Assembly (NCBI RefSeq): GCF_029931775.1
Contig: NC_079316.1
Span: forward strand, 62,250,064-62,314,063
From: Euleptes europaea
Lineage: Eukaryota > Chordata > Lepidosauria > Squamata > Sphaerodactylidae
DNA length: 64,000 bases
Direction: 5' to 3'
The position numbers and the translations under genes are program-made. Positions 12,971-26,272 of the stretch are shown piece after piece. Below the pieces are notes generated by a model. It was not told where the DNA came from. It saw only the letters and a list, made by a program, of their open reading frames with translations, and ran no database searches. Numbering within the stretch: the stretch's first letter is position 1; the number at the start of each line of letters is the position of its first letter.

Positions 12971-14151
12971 AACTTCTAGGACCTGGTATTTGCCTATGAC
13001 ATCATCAGTGTGCTAAGACCTAGAGGATTCTGGCATAATGAGGACCATAGATCATTAGATCCAGTATCGTTATCAAGGGGTAAAATACTACTGGATGTTT
13101 CTGATGATGTTAACTGTTGAAGAGAATGCTCTTTTCAGAAACACTATGCCATAGAAACGTTCACAAACAATGTTACGAAGAGCTGCTTGGTAAATTGATG
13201 CAAACTATAATTTGATTAATGTTACCAACAAATGAGTGGTGGGAAAATAGTCAGAATATACAGAACATTGTGTAGCTAGTTCTTGCTGAATGTAGATTCG
13301 TGACAAACATTTTCGAAGGAGCTTTAAAGTGACTCAGACAGGAAACTAATGCCGTCAGCTGTGTCGGTGCTGAGATTTTCTTTGAGATATCAATCACACA
13401 CACCGAGAGACACACCCAGTGGGAAAGAGATATTTGAAACCACCAACGTATGCACAGCACACTGTCGCACAGCAGGATTTCTGGATAAAAGTTCAGAGTA
13501 TTTTCTTCAATTGGTGCTGCTAGCTTGGGACAAAGTTTAGTCCAGGTAAATGAATCAGAGACAGGCTGAAGGACTTGGAAGGTGCTGGATCTCATATGAA
13601 CAGTGTAATCCTAAGCAGAGTAACGACTTAGGACCGCACTGTGCAGAGGCGGAAACAAGCACCCCTCTACCTTCAATAGCTAAACGGAAGAGGGAATTTC
13701 AGAATGCTGAAGTTTGTGATGCAGGGAGAAGAAAAGCTACTAAATTCTGTCAAGTCTGTTAAGACATAGGAACCTTGACTTCTTCATGCCTAGTGGAGCT
13801 AGGCATCAAGTGGTTGTCCCCCCCCCCCACCGAGATGGAAAACCTGGCCTTATCCTTGACCTATGGCTTGTACGGTGGTTCTTTGAGAGTGGCTCCTCTG
13901 CCTCTTTTACCCAACTAATAATCTGTATCCCCTTCTTCCTCTCCCATATGTTAATAGTAGCCCTCGCAGCCAGTCATATTGGGAAATAATGGAATTTATT
14001 CTCGTAGCAAGAGTAGCTCTACTGTCCAGTTTCAGTTCAATTTGGCCCATGCTAGCAACCAGTTCAGATCAAAGTTTCCTCCTGGTGGACTTTCATGGTT
14101 AAAATTAAGTTATCTTTTGGTTTTCTACTTTCTGTGTGACTTCCTCTACAT

Positions 14152-14346
14152 CAGCAGTTCCCAAACTGTGCTCCGTGGAGCATTTTATGCTCTGTGAAAC
14201 ATCTCCTAGTGCTCCGGTAAGAGATTGGAAAGAAAAATACTACTGTCATTCAGTTTAGTATATAGGTGCTAGGTGAAAATTAGTGCTCCGTGACTAATTT
14301 CTCTCCTGAAAAGTACTCCATGACTCAAAAAGTTTGGGAACCGCTG
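14152..14346. mobile_element. hAT (Charlie-like) MITE
   Basis: 195 bp. The ends CAGCAGTTCCCAAACT and CAGCGGTTCCCAAACT (as inverted repeats) are typical of Charlie-type hAT elements. A perfect 8-bp duplication CTCTACAT lies at 14144-14151 and 14347-14354. Confidence 0.92.
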
Positions 14347-15810
14347 CTCTACATGGTATGTAATACTGCTAATGAAGATGGGGTCTTCTAAGGCACATAC
14401 AGAGATTCCTTGTGGACTAGAGAAAGCACAGACTACAGGAGCTTGACCTGAGCACTGTCCTGGGCTGTGTGGAAATGACCCCAGAGCATACAAGGTCAGT
14501 GAAGCAATCTTCTGAGATGTGGATATGCAAGCACATTTGGAAGAATTTAACCATGCATGCCTCAACAAGTGGAGAAACTATGCAGCTAGACCAGAGCTTT
14601 GCTGAGCAACCACTAATGCTAGAAACCCACACAGGAAGTGTGCCGTACTAGTGTCTGCAAGGCAGGCTCCTCTGACTCAGCCCCAGGCTTTACATATTGG
14701 GTACCCCAGATAAAGGCTCTTCATTCAAATGTACGTGGTGTGGCTTAAGATGTTGAAGGGAGAGTCAGGAATTGCAATAAATGTCAGGGTTGGAGGCCAG
14801 CCCCACCAAATGCCCTGGTGCAGCACTGAGAATCAACAAAATATCCTCGGGCATTGATTTATCTTCCTGGCCCGTTTTAGGGTTAGACCTTCTTCATAGT
14901 GTTCGGCTCATATTCCAAACAGTTGGAGGTTATTCCTGTTTCATCAATGCATGTTTTATCATCTTATGTTAACTCTTCACAGTACATGGATTGCCAGATG
15001 CTATCATCCCAGTTCACATCAGGGGAATATTCACATTCTTTGACATTCCATCATATCACTTCATCCCCCTTCTATCCAATAACAAAATGGCTGGGCTGAG
15101 CAGATGGTCTGAACAACAAGTTAAAATGGATTGTTGACGGTGACTGGGATTGTAGTATTGCTAGTTTCCCCAGACACAACACATCACACCATGTAGTACA
15201 ACATGCAGGAAACCTGTTGAACTAATAATGAACATGCAGCTGACAACTCTGCTAAGAATGCAATCTAACCAGACTGAGGAGGACTGACCAAAGAATGCTG
15301 ATGGTGTCACTGCTTCAAGGTGAGACCAAAGGTCCTTGTGTGCATTTGCCCCAGATAAACCTGTCTGTGTCATGAACTATGGATCTGGCTCAGCATGCAT
15401 ATCTGCTACTGTGACTCAAACTACAGGCCACTGTCCTACTGGACTGAGACACTAGATGACCATGTGTTATGACGACATTATGGACTAGGGGGCCAGCAGA
15501 CCTGCCCAAGAAGAGTGATATGGCATTAAGCCAATGTATGACATCACTTCCAGTGTGAAACAGAAGTGACCGCATCACAATGGTGCAATGCTCTAGGATT
15601 CACCCAAAACTCTATGGTTTAACCATGGAGTTTTGGGCAAATTCTAGAACATCATCTCAACTCAAAGAAGTAACTTCCAGTTTCGCACTGGATTTGATAT
15701 TGCTCATTGGCACGACACTGGATACCTCGTCCCCATCCCCAAAATTCTTCCGGTCACCCCTAACAAGGACACATGCACACAAAGCTACCTTATGAGTTTT
15801 ATCAATTGTT

Positions 15811-15945
15811 TATTCTGACTGGCAGTAGCTCTCCAGGGTCTCAGGAAGACCCTGTTACCTGTTTCTTTTTTAAACGAGAGATGTCAGGGATTGAACCTGG
15901 GACCTTCCTGATGGTTAAGCAAATGCTCTATTGCTGAGCCATGGC
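15811..15945 (-). repeat. tRNA-Ala-like SINE, 3' truncated
   Basis: The head (GGATTGAACCTGGGACC, GAGCCATGGCTC) and part of the body (CTCTCCAGGGTCTCAGGAAG) are present. The CR1-like tail is lost. Confidence 0.8.
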
Positions 15946-17111
15946 TCCGCTCTGTGGACCAGATGAGATGTACTTGGGTTATCATTTTACTCTGCAAATA
16001 CCAGTGATGCTCCAGAAGCAGCAGGGAATACTGAGCCAGAAGCTACCCAGGAATAAAACCAAGGAAATATAGACACAGAGGCTGATATAGATCAAAAAGA
16101 GCCAGAGCCTCCTGAGGCATTGTGTCACCCCACCAATCCCAGTGCATGATGTGGATTGGGAACTTTACACTGGAGCCTGTCCTTGGTATCTTCAAGACTA
16201 TGTGAGCTAATGGGGGGCATTTTAGTGTATTGCATCTTCTGGTTTGCCATACTAGGAAGTGCTGGAATTCAGGTTCATAGCAAGCCTCCTCATTGTGGTT
16301 ACCTGTTGCTTTTCTGGTCTCCTAAGATTAATAACATATTCTGACTATGGGGCACCTTGACTTTCCTGTTCCCGTTATATAATAAACCAGTAGAGCCACG
16401 GCTATCTTTAGCTTTAAGGTAAAGTGACTAATAACAGTGGCATACCTCTGAGTGATCATAAGCCATCTGGGTGTGTTTTATTAAACTCACTCTTCCATAC
16501 GATGCATTGGCTTGTGATCCTTCCTGCTATCTGCCTGTAGCACATTGCAAACAGCATGTTTGTAAACTAATCCGTTAGGGAGTTTCAATTTAGGAGTTTC
16601 TTGCTCTTAAGGATCAGAACAGACAACTCTATAAAGGTGGATCTTAGCCACTGCCAGTGCAGCACGGTGACAATCCCAACCCCAAATATTTGTGAGTCAC
16701 ATATTAAGCATGAGATTTAAGTTACAATAAAATCTTAATGGTTTTCAGAACTCCTTGGCATTTGAGTCAAATTCAAATCCAATGTAAACATGACCCTTAC
16801 CGTTTATCACAACTTCTGAGAAGGGGTGCGGAGCTTTTAAATTTCCCTCAATATCATTTAGGAACTAGGAAAAGTTAATAAGGAACTGGGAACCAACTTC
16901 AGCCTCCTCAACTTCTGATGACTTTATGTAAGACTCCAGTATGATCTGCAGGGTTAATTTTATGAAGCGCCATACTGAAACCTTGCAATTACAAACTATC
17001 TATGGTACAAACTATGAGTGGCACAACTTATTTTGCTTAGCAGCCCACTCCCCGGAACTTGCGCCCAAGGAAAGCATTGAAGTAATGATTTAAACCGTGG
17101 TAATATATGAA

Positions 17112-17322
17112 GCGCTCTGACCTGAATGGCCCAGGCTAGCCTGATCTCATCTGATCTTGGAAGTTAAGCAGGGTTGGTCTTGGATAGTACTTGGATGGGA
17201 GACCAACAAGGAAGCTAGGGTTGCTATGCAGAAGCAGGCAGTGGTAAGCCACCTCTGTTCATCTCTTGCCTTGAAAACCCTATGGGTTGCCATAAGTCAG
17301 CTGTAACTTGATGGCACTTTCT
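17112..17322 (+). repeat. 5S rRNA-derived SINE with Bov-B-like tail
   Basis: The first 110 bp match 5S rRNA, including the internal promoter region (TGATCTCATCTGATCTTGG, AAGTTAAGCAGGGT, ACTTGGATGGGAGACC). They are followed by the tail TCTCTTGCCTTGAAAACCCT and CATAAGTCAGCTGTAACTTG. It is a retroposon and not a working 5S gene. Confidence 0.9.
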
Positions 17323-17695
17323 ATCAGTATATGAGTTGTAGATCTCTGATCCTGAGGCAGAGGAACTTCCATTCTTCACACTGCAAGACTGCTAAAATGG
17401 GCTGTCATGGGTAGGGTTGGCAACTGGTTTGCAGGAAAAAAATGTGCTGCCCTTTTAATAGCGGTTTAGCCTGTGGAAATAGGAAGTGGAAGTTGATCAC
17501 GGCTTGGAAGTAAATAACATCCCATTAAGTCTTTATTAAAGAGACATGGCATTTTTCTCCAGGTCACTTGGCAGTTCCACAGGGGAGGTGGAATTTACTT
17601 AGCTGGCCCGTCTCTAACCACTAGACCAGGGGTGGGGAACGTCAGGCCTTGGGGCCATTTAAGGCCCGCAAAATCATTTGGTCTGGCCCTTCGTG

Positions 17696-18286
<591 letters not shown>

Positions 18287-19409
18287 TAAATATCCAAATG
18301 GCCCTTACGGAAAAAAAGGTTCCCCACCCCTGCACTAGACTTTAATGAAGCGTATACGCCAGCTTTTCCCCTCTACCCCTACCCCACCTCATATAAGGGG
18401 TTTATCTTCAGTGTATTTAAGAGGTAAACAGAACACCCTTAAGGGCTCCTGATGCCATGTTCAGACACTGTTTACCTTTCTCTGCCACTTTGTTTCTGAC
18501 CACGTGCTCTGATCTATTCTTGTATATCTGCGTATCCCCGCCCACATTAATAACAGATTTTCCTTTGTAGGCAACAGCCTGCTCCCCTGTTACCTAATAG
18601 AAAATCATCTGCTAAGAAAAACCTAGAATGTTCCTGCTACCTCCACAGAATACCTGCTATTTCCCCCCCAGGCCCCTGAAGCAGGTACACTGTTTTTCCT
18701 GGCGAGCTCCATCAACCTATGAATTGACATCTTGCCACCTTTGCAGACTGAATTTGGAAAGAATTTATAATGGGGGAAAACCTCTCTTTGACTACCTGAT
18801 GAGGTAGTTTTAGCTTAACCTCTGAGCTTTAACGGAATGCAAATTCATCATTCACCTACCTGACAAAGTTCTATATTTTTTACACAGATTCGTGAGGTGA
18901 AATATGATTTCACAAGGATCAGTTCCTTCATGAGGGCAAAAAGCATTCTATTATGGTGCTTAAAACATTTTAAAATGACACTGAGCGCATTTCTTACTAC
19001 TGCTAAGGGCATCAGAAAGCGCCTTCTCTTTTAAAAGCATGGTTGCCAACTTTTCCCCCTAGAAGGAAAAGTATGCGATTAAATTGGTATTACAGTTTGT
19101 GACTCTCCCAAAAGGCCTTCAGGAATATTAATTTTGTGCAGATATTGTGTTAGATTCCCCTTTCTTAAAGGTTTCCAGTGTTCGTTGGAGAAAGTCATGG
19201 CCATGAAACAGGTTTGGGCTTGCCTGTAGGCATACTCACCATCTCCTATTTATGTTGAGGGAGTGGTGAGAAGAAGCCTACCTGTGTGGCTTAGTCACTG
19301 CTACTACCCTCTGCTACTGTCTCAGGTCCAAAACTAGATGGGAGGGACAGCAGCATGTATAATTCCACCAAAGTTTACTTTTCATGAAAAATATATCAGA
19401 CAATATTGA

Positions 19410-19849
19410 CAGCCAGTGTGGTATAGTGGTTAAAGTATCAGACTAGGATTTGGGAGAACCAGGTTTGAATCTCTACTCTGCCATGGAAGCTTGCTGGGTG
19501 ACTAGGGGTTGCCAGGTCCTCTCCTACAGCAGGAGGTTTTTGGGGCTGAGGTGAGGGAAAGATTGCGTGTGTGCGGCTGCGCCAATGCGATCGCATCACT
19601 TCCGGTGACTAGGAAGTTTGAGTGGTAAACTAGGAGTTTGAGTGGTAAAAAGCCCATTGCGACGTGGCGGGCAGGCACACAGGCACATCTTGCCACCACC
19701 TGGCACTTGGCAACTCTATGGGTGACCTTGGGCTAGTTGCACATTTTCAGCCAAGCCTACCTCACAGGATCACTGTTATAAGGAGACAATGGAGGAGAGA
19801 ATTATGTAAACCACTGTGGGTCTCCATTGGGGAAGTAAATAAATAAATA
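19410..19849 (+). repeat. tRNA-derived SINE with AAATAAAT tail, split by a MITE
   Basis: The head reads GCCAGTGTGGTATAGTGGTT (A box) and GGTTTGAATCTCTAC (B box). The tail ends in AAATAAATAAAT. The hAT-like MITE at 19503-19728 lies in the middle. Confidence 0.85.
19503..19728 (-). mobile_element. Variant hAT-like MITE inside a tRNA-SINE
   Basis: 226 bp, ends TAGGGGTTGCC and GGCAACTCTA, with a perfect 8-bp duplication TGGGTGAC (19495-19502 and 19729-19736). The core differs from the main family: it has two GAGTTTGAGTGGTAAA units and CACTTCCGG motifs, also seen at 22.4-22.6 kb. Confidence 0.88.
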
Positions 19850-20875
19850 TCTCATAGTTGAAGAGAGGGGTTCACTCATAATGCTCCTTTTCTCATACCA
19901 ACTATTACTGCCCAATACATAATCCTGAAAATGTCATACTGTCTGCAGTATTTCTTTACTCTGCAATAGCCTGTCCTGTTCACATCCCTAAGGAAGGCAA
20001 CACTCCAGTCACAGAGCAGAGGGAAGAACCACGTGGGTCTGAAGGGGCAGGAGAAATGGAGAAGCAGACAGGAGGAACTAGCTCCCATCTGAGAGAAAGG
20101 GACTACTCAGGAGTAAGAACAGGGAGGCAGGAACTGGGAGCAGCCAAGAGATGGGGGATAAAAGGGCCCAGGTACCTACCTGGTACCTATAGGAAGCTAG
20201 GAAAGAGAACAGCTGCCAGCCAGACTTTTCCTCTCTAACCATGTTGTTTTTCAAAACTGATCCCCAAGTTCTTTTCTCCCTGCTGAATATTTTTTTGTTC
20301 TAACAGTGAAGTGAAAGATGCATCTCAGAGCTGTCTTGGACATTAGGGAAAAGATGCTAGCTCTCCAAAGTTAGGGAAGGGGGAGGAAGCCGCTTCTGTC
20401 AAGGAAAAAGTGCTCCGGTGTCTTCAAAGGTTTGTGAAGAAACTTCTCAGGCAGACATCTTCCCCCTCTACCTGCACGAAAAGTTACACTTGCCAAGAGT
20501 TCTTTTTTATACAAGTATGACAGTCCTCTCCTTGTTCAGTCCTGGTCACCTTATTGCATGTGATGTCGTACAAATGAGCAAGCAAAATAAGCTGAAAAGG
20601 CTAGTGAATCTCTGTCTTTTTAATTTTTTGACACCAACCACCTTTAGGCAAGGCTGAATGCTGTGGTTTGTGGCAACTTTAAAACATGTTGAATGGGCGT
20701 GTTGCATTCCAGACAGCCCTGATCTCTTGTTGGCATGAAAGCTAACCAGGCAAGTTTTTATATTTGGAGGAATGAAATACAAAGAATGGAGTTTCCATTA
20801 ACTTTTCATGGACCACATATGTATGATATAACTGAAATCTTCAAGTAAGGCTCCTTACTGTATTTTTATATTCAC

Positions 20876-21612
20876 ATACAGTGTGGTGTGGTGGTTAAGA
20901 GCGGCAGACTCTAATTTGGAGAACCAGGTTCGATTCTCCACTCCTCCACATGAAGCCTGCTGGGTGACCTTGGGCCAGTCACAGTTCTCTCTGAATTCTC
21001 TCAGTCCACACGGAGGCAGGCAATGGCAAGCCACCTAGGGCTGTCGATTCGGTTTGTTCCGAACTGAAAAACCGCCGAATTTCCCCTGATTTGACGGTTT
21101 CCGGTTTGAGACGAACCGAATTCAAAAAAGGCGGGAAACAAGGGGGATCTGAATTCGCCAACTTCGGGGGTTCGGCAAATAAATTTGGCAAATTTGGGGT
21201 TCGGCTCCCCCCAGCGCGCCTTCAGGGGGCTTCCCTGCGCCTCCCAGCTGGAAGCCCCGTGAAGGCGCGCGGGGGGGGGGGGGAACAGATCTGCGCCTAA
21301 CAGCTGTTCCACACACCAGCTGGGAGGCGCAGATCTGTTTAAAGGGCCCCCTGTGCGCCTTCAGGGAAGCCCCGTGAAGGCCCACGGGTGGGCCGAATTT
21401 TCCCCCGAACTCCGGATCTCGCCCAAATTTCAGGGATCCGAAGCGGGGCAGTTCGGACTTCGGCACAGCCCGAATTTAAAAGGGCCGAATTTTGCCGAAG
21501 CCGAACTGTACCGATTTTTTTTCAACAGCCCTAAAACCACCTCCGAACATCTCTTGCCTTGAAAACCCTATGGGGTTGCCATAAGTCAGCTGTGACTTGA
21601 CTGCACTTTCCA
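20876..21612 (+). repeat. tRNA-headed SINE with Bov-B-like tail, split by a hAT element
   Basis: The head (GTGGTGTGGTGGTTAAGAGC, GGTTCGATTCTCC) is tRNA-like. After the hAT insertion at 21036-21533, the tail is the one seen in the 5S SINEs (TCTTGCCTTGAAAACCCTAT, CATAAGTCAGCTGTGACTTG). Confidence 0.85.
21036..21533. mobile_element. hAT-like element rich in TTCGG/CCGAA repeats
   Basis: 498 bp with 9-bp inverted ends TAGGGCTGT. The flanks AAGCCACC (21028-21035) and AAACCACC (21534-21541) form an 8-bp target duplication with one change. The body is GC-rich, with many TTCGG/CCGAA motifs and a palindromic centre. It codes for nothing and splits a tRNA-SINE. Confidence 0.85.
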
Positions 21613-22365
21613 CCACCACCCCAGATACCAAAACATAAAACACACACAGCTCATCAAAACCATAGTATTTATAACTGTACGGACTCTATAACTGTACGGA
21701 TGAATCAAGACTGAAGACTGCTTTTTATGATACTTCTAGTTCCCAGAAGCAAAATATGCATAGCTTGAAATGTATTTTTCCCCGAGGAGTGAGATAAATG
21801 TATCTGCACCTTTATAGTTTGCATAAGCTGTGTGTGTGTCACATTTTACAGTATTTCTGTGTTAAGTACTCTTGAATCGGCGCCCAAGTGCAACTTTTGT
21901 TTTCAGCCAGCTTTTAGTCTTCACTATTCCCTATGACTTTAATAAACCTAGAGTGAATAACATTGGAGTCTCTGTCCTTGCTGAGCCTGTGAACACATTT
22001 GAAATTCTAAGAACATCACCACAAAATGGCTGCCATGGGGGAGACATGAAGGCAGCCACAAAATATTAGGAGGTTCCAAGCCAACACCTTCCTATGAGGC
22101 AGCTGTTTCTCAAGTGAGTGCTCTGTACGAACACAAAAATGATGTCCCCTGAGCTGTTCTGAAGCTGCTCCTGCACCAGTGAGATGGAGGGAAGTCAGGA
22201 TTGACTGTTTGGGGAAGAGATGCTTTATGGAAGAAATGGGTACCAGCAAACCTATCACTGATTGACACTGTGCCCATGGGCAGCACAGTGGGGATCACTA
22301 CAATAACTAGAAGAGCTGACAGAATTCATCTGTACATTAATTTATTTTTCTCCAGATCTGAGGGT

Positions 22366-22647
22366 TGGTGGGCAATGTGTGCACAGGTGCCTGCCACGGC
22401 ACGTCACTTCCAGTTTACATCTGGAAGTGCTGCATCGCAACGGGCCTTTTACCACTCAAACTCCCAGTTTGAGTGGTAAAAGGCCCCTTGCGATGCGGCA
22501 CTTCCGGGTATAAACACATCGCAAGGGGGCCTTTACAACTCATACTGGAAGTTTGAGTGGTAAACGGCCCCTTGCGTACGCAAGATTTGCCTCACCTCTA
22601 CCCCAAAAACCTCCTGCCAGAGGAGGGGGGGGGACCTGGCAACCCTA
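22366..22647 (+). mobile_element. Variant hAT-like MITE with a large palindromic core
   Basis: The right end GGCAACCCTA is clear. The core shares GTTTGAGTGGTAAA and CACTTCC motifs with the copy at 19503-19728. The left end is uncertain and no target duplication was found. Confidence 0.5.
22423..22505. repeat. Near-perfect palindrome, 40-bp arms
   Basis: The left arm 22423-22462 and right arm 22466-22505 are reverse complements with two mismatches, around a CCC centre. It lies in the variant MITE core. Confidence 0.9.
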
Positions 22648-22779
22648 CAAAGTAGTACCACATTGGCAGTTAAGAAAATTTCCCAAAGTTCTTAATATCT
22701 GGTGTGGGAGGAGTATGTGATATCATCACACCATAGGTCATGTGGACAACCCTGCCTGTGGTCTATTGCCACGGGTAAA

Positions 22780-23039
22780 GCACTGATGAGGAAGGGGTTT
22801 TCTTGAGCAAAAGGAACTGGCGGGGTTTGAGTGTGTTAAATAAGTGTACATGATCCCTCATGTTCAGAAATCCAGACAATGCAGTCTTGAGCTTCATTAT
22901 TACTTGTAATTCATCAGTCTCTCTTTCTAATCTCCCTTTGAAATTGCTTTGTAAGAGAAGATTAGATTTGAGATTGCTGATTCTCCCATCTCCCAAAGTA
23001 TTCCTTTCCTTTTATCCCTTAGAAGCTCCTTGATCCATT
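22780..23039 (-). mobile_element. Penelope-like retroelement fragment
   Basis: On the minus strand it encodes NFKGRLERETDELQVIMKLK, and it shares AGTCTTGAGCTTCATT and CAGTCTCTCT blocks with the element at 39989-40690. The family assignment is an inference. Confidence 0.45.
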
Positions 23040-23460
23040 GATCTTGAGCAGCATATATCTAGTGTTGGAGGGATATAAGGACTGAAACAAATCTTGCCAC
23101 TGACAATGTAGCCTTGGGGTCCCTGTCGCTTAGTAAAAAAGGCATTATGTCAGTCACAGAGGCATTGGATTTGTATATTAAAAGGGGGGAAATATAGTGC
23201 GATCGAAGTTCCTCGTAAAAGCGGCATTCCAAAAGGGCATGGGCTAATGAGTCAATAGAGCCAGAAGAGCAAGGGCAGATCCTGTCTGAGTATGGTACAT
23301 TCAGAATTCTGCCCTGCATTACCATAGAAGGGTTAGCATTCAATCTAGCCAAGCAAAAAGCTCTACAGAGACGAGGAGGTGTTAGATAATATGTATAGGC
23401 AGGCAGACCATGTGGAGGGGGTATTCCCCAAAGTATTCCAGACCCCATACTTTGTATGTA
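23040..23460 (-). mobile_element. LINE ORF2 C-terminal fragment
   Basis: A minus-strand open stretch of about 129 codons (23448-23059) has RICPCSSGSIDSLAHALLEC, a Cys-x-Cys ... His ... Cys motif of the kind found at the end of LINE ORF2 proteins, in a RAFCLARLNANPS context. I do not know the clade. Confidence 0.6.
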
Positions 23461-26272
23461 ATAGGCGTATGAGTGGGCTCAGTAAAATTAGTTGCCTTAT
23501 CTTGGTGTACGCCACATGAAATTAGAGCAGTTAGGTGCTCTCCGCAGCAGGTACTTCTGTGGTGACCTGGGGAGTAGTCCTTCCCTCAGGACAGGATGAA
23601 GGGTAAAATGAACAGGGAACCCTCAAAATGAGGGGGAAGGGGGTCTTATCAGCTACAATCTGGTACAGAAAGAGTTAATGGAGTCAGATGTCTGTACTGC
23701 CACCTGTGCTGCCATTCCAGAACAGCAACCTGCTCAGGTTCCAGAGATGGGAAAGAAGAAAAGAATAGACCCTTCAAAATGAGGATTAAAAAATTACATT
23801 ATTTATAGTGTTCCTTTTCCATAGGGCCTGAAGGCTGATTGCCGTTTTTCTACTGGTTAGTTTTCCCGCAGGGCTTTCAGGATGTGGGTTAGGGCTGGGG
23901 AAAAAGGGAAAATATAGCATATTTATTCCTAGGTGTTTTTGTGTTTTTTTTAAAAGCAAGAATGTCTATTAAGGTGCAAGGAAAAGAGGTAAGATTAAAA
24001 GCATGAACAAAGATGGCCACAGACACAAGTCATGTGTTTTGACTCTGGACCGCAAAACTTCCATTTTCCCTACTTAAATGAGAATGTAAAAACATGCTGT
24101 TGAGAGAATGAATGTCATAAGGATGACAGGAAACACTTACACTATAACAGCACCTTTGTACTGTTGTTAAGGATAGAAAATGGATTGGAAAACAAATAAA
24201 AAAGAATGGCATCATGAGCTACCTAAGAAAAGTGGAAGAAAAACAGGTTTGGGGAATAACCTAGATTTGCCTTTGGTCATAATTCCATATTTCTGCCTAT
24301 TTTTGCTCATGAAGGGCTTTGAAGGATTTTTAGGAATGATGCCGTGGTGTGAAACACAATGATGCCGTGTGAAACAATTTGCTTAAGTAATATTATTTGC
24401 TTTATTCTCATGAAAGGGGAACTGTTTCTGGGTATGATAATTCTGCATCACTTTATTTCTCTTGTTTTCCTTTATGTGTTGCCTTGTGTCTTTCAAAGTT
24501 CCTTCTCAAGCTTGGGAGCTGGCAGCAAAATGACCACATCGTCATTTTCTCCCCCCACCCAGCAATTAGCTTTTGTTCTCCCCACACTAAGTTTTCTCCT
24601 GTATTTCTGCAGGGCAGGAAAAAGCCGGCGGGGGGGGGGGACGCGATCATCTGGGCGTTTGCCTCAGTTCTGCCCCAAGCTTTCCCCCAAGGGCCTGCAA
24701 AGCTTGGACACAGTGAGAAGCTTTCTGTTTGTGCCGAAGTGGCACAAACAAATGAATCGCCCTTCAAACAGTTGGCACCAATTGCTACTGGTGATCAGAA
24801 GGTGAGCGGAACCAGGAGTGTTACAGCATCGCTAATCTGTATCAGATTTAACTTGGATTAATCATCATCAAGCCCCATAGGAACTGTGTTTCCATAAGGA
24901 AGGGCTATATATCTATCACCAAACTGGAGGAGAAAACCCTGATAGTTAAACAGATACAAGTTTGTGTAAACAGAATCTTATATTATTGGCATCTCTAGAA
25001 AAAAGGTTTTTGGAGGGTGGGGGACATGCTGATTCAGCTTCTTTACACCCCAAAGCCCAAGACAGTCTATGCCTGTCCTTGTGACATGTGCTCTAGCAGC
25101 CAAGTAGGGATTAAGAGGATCAGTAGTGATCACTGATGGCACCGTTAGGGCCAGACTTTGGGGGTGAAGTCTGGAGGCCCAGCTTGTGGGCTCAGTAGAG
25201 GTCTCAAAATCAGGCTGTATCTTCACCTTTGAAGTATACATTAATTCAGAAGAGATCATTAAGTCCAGAGCCTAAATGTACCTAACTGCACCACTGATCA
25301 GTGGTGGTGTCATTCAAGGTACCAGCTTTTGCAGAAACCCCAGCCATACAGCAGCCTCTTGAGTTATACTTTCTTCTACTTACTACAGTGCTGATTCGGG
25401 TGGCATCTAGACACCCCTAGAATGCAGTCTTATAAAGAGAGACCTAAACTAAAATAAACCGAGCTGGATGAGAATTGTCTCAGGAACACTAACTTTAAAA
25501 GTAAGCCCTTAACCTTCTTAGAAAAACAACATGTTGAATCCAGCAGTGACGCAGCTAATTTTTCCAGTCCCAAACAAACTGTGGTGCAAAAGATAAGACT
25601 GCACTCACTAGTCTATTACAAACCATTTTCTTTAGCACACAAGCTGATACTGCTGGTTATGAGGCTCTAGCACGTACACACGTGTTCTTTCATGCAAGGA
25701 TGGGGAAATTCGGGATGAAGGGGCTTCTCTGTATGTATGTTGTAGCTCTAGTAGGGGTGTCCTTCTTCAGGAACAAATCACCAATAATTTTTTCTGTATG
25801 CTTTCTTTGGTTCCTGGTTCCGTTTAATATTTTCGCCGGGGAAAGGAAGTGGTTTGACACATTCAAAGAAACTTAGCACAGTGATCGTCCACCCACTGCG
25901 TGCCTTTGCATTTAAAATGAAAGTGGAGTGCTGCTGACGTTCAAAAGACTTGTGGCATCAGGCAGTGAGAAGGGAACATGCAGAGGGCTGGAAGTTGTGC
26001 TTGGAAGACCTCCACAGATCAGTGTGGAGGTCAGAACGTGCTTGGAATTCCAGACTGGATGACGGTGATGATATTTGCACTATATATAAACTACTATCAT
26101 CACTGTTTTGATAAGCTGCCTTTAAGAGGGAGCCACAGATTCTCCAACATTGCACGATGAAAACAGGAATACGCTTGCGACACTCTCGTTGTCATAAGAA
26201 AGAATATTGCCTGAGCCCTTCTCCCATTATTACACGGCGCTGAAGGCTCTATTCTGCCTGCTGCATTCTGTG
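23461..26272. other. Intergenic, nothing recognised
   Basis: The longest frame (24397-24861 plus, 154 codons) has no recognisable domain and no splice or conservation signal. A G run lies near 24.63 kb. Confidence 0.5.

Larger units (their letters stand above)
12971..17111. other. Intergenic; only small repeats
   Basis: It holds the hAT MITE at 14.2 kb and the SINE at 15.8 kb. The remainder shows no gene. Confidence 0.5.
18341..20875. other. Intergenic; SINE plus MITE only
   Basis: Apart from the SINE with nested MITE at 19.4-19.8 kb nothing was recognised. No second PHKA2 exon occurs here. Confidence 0.55.

Noticed and set aside
17112-17230. 5S rRNA gene
   Set aside because: The 5S-like part is diverged, lacks the 5S ends and continues into a SINE tail; same for 56196-56412.
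24397-24861. 154-codon plus-strand frame
   Set aside because: No domain, no homologue recognised, overlapping frames of equal length; judged chance.
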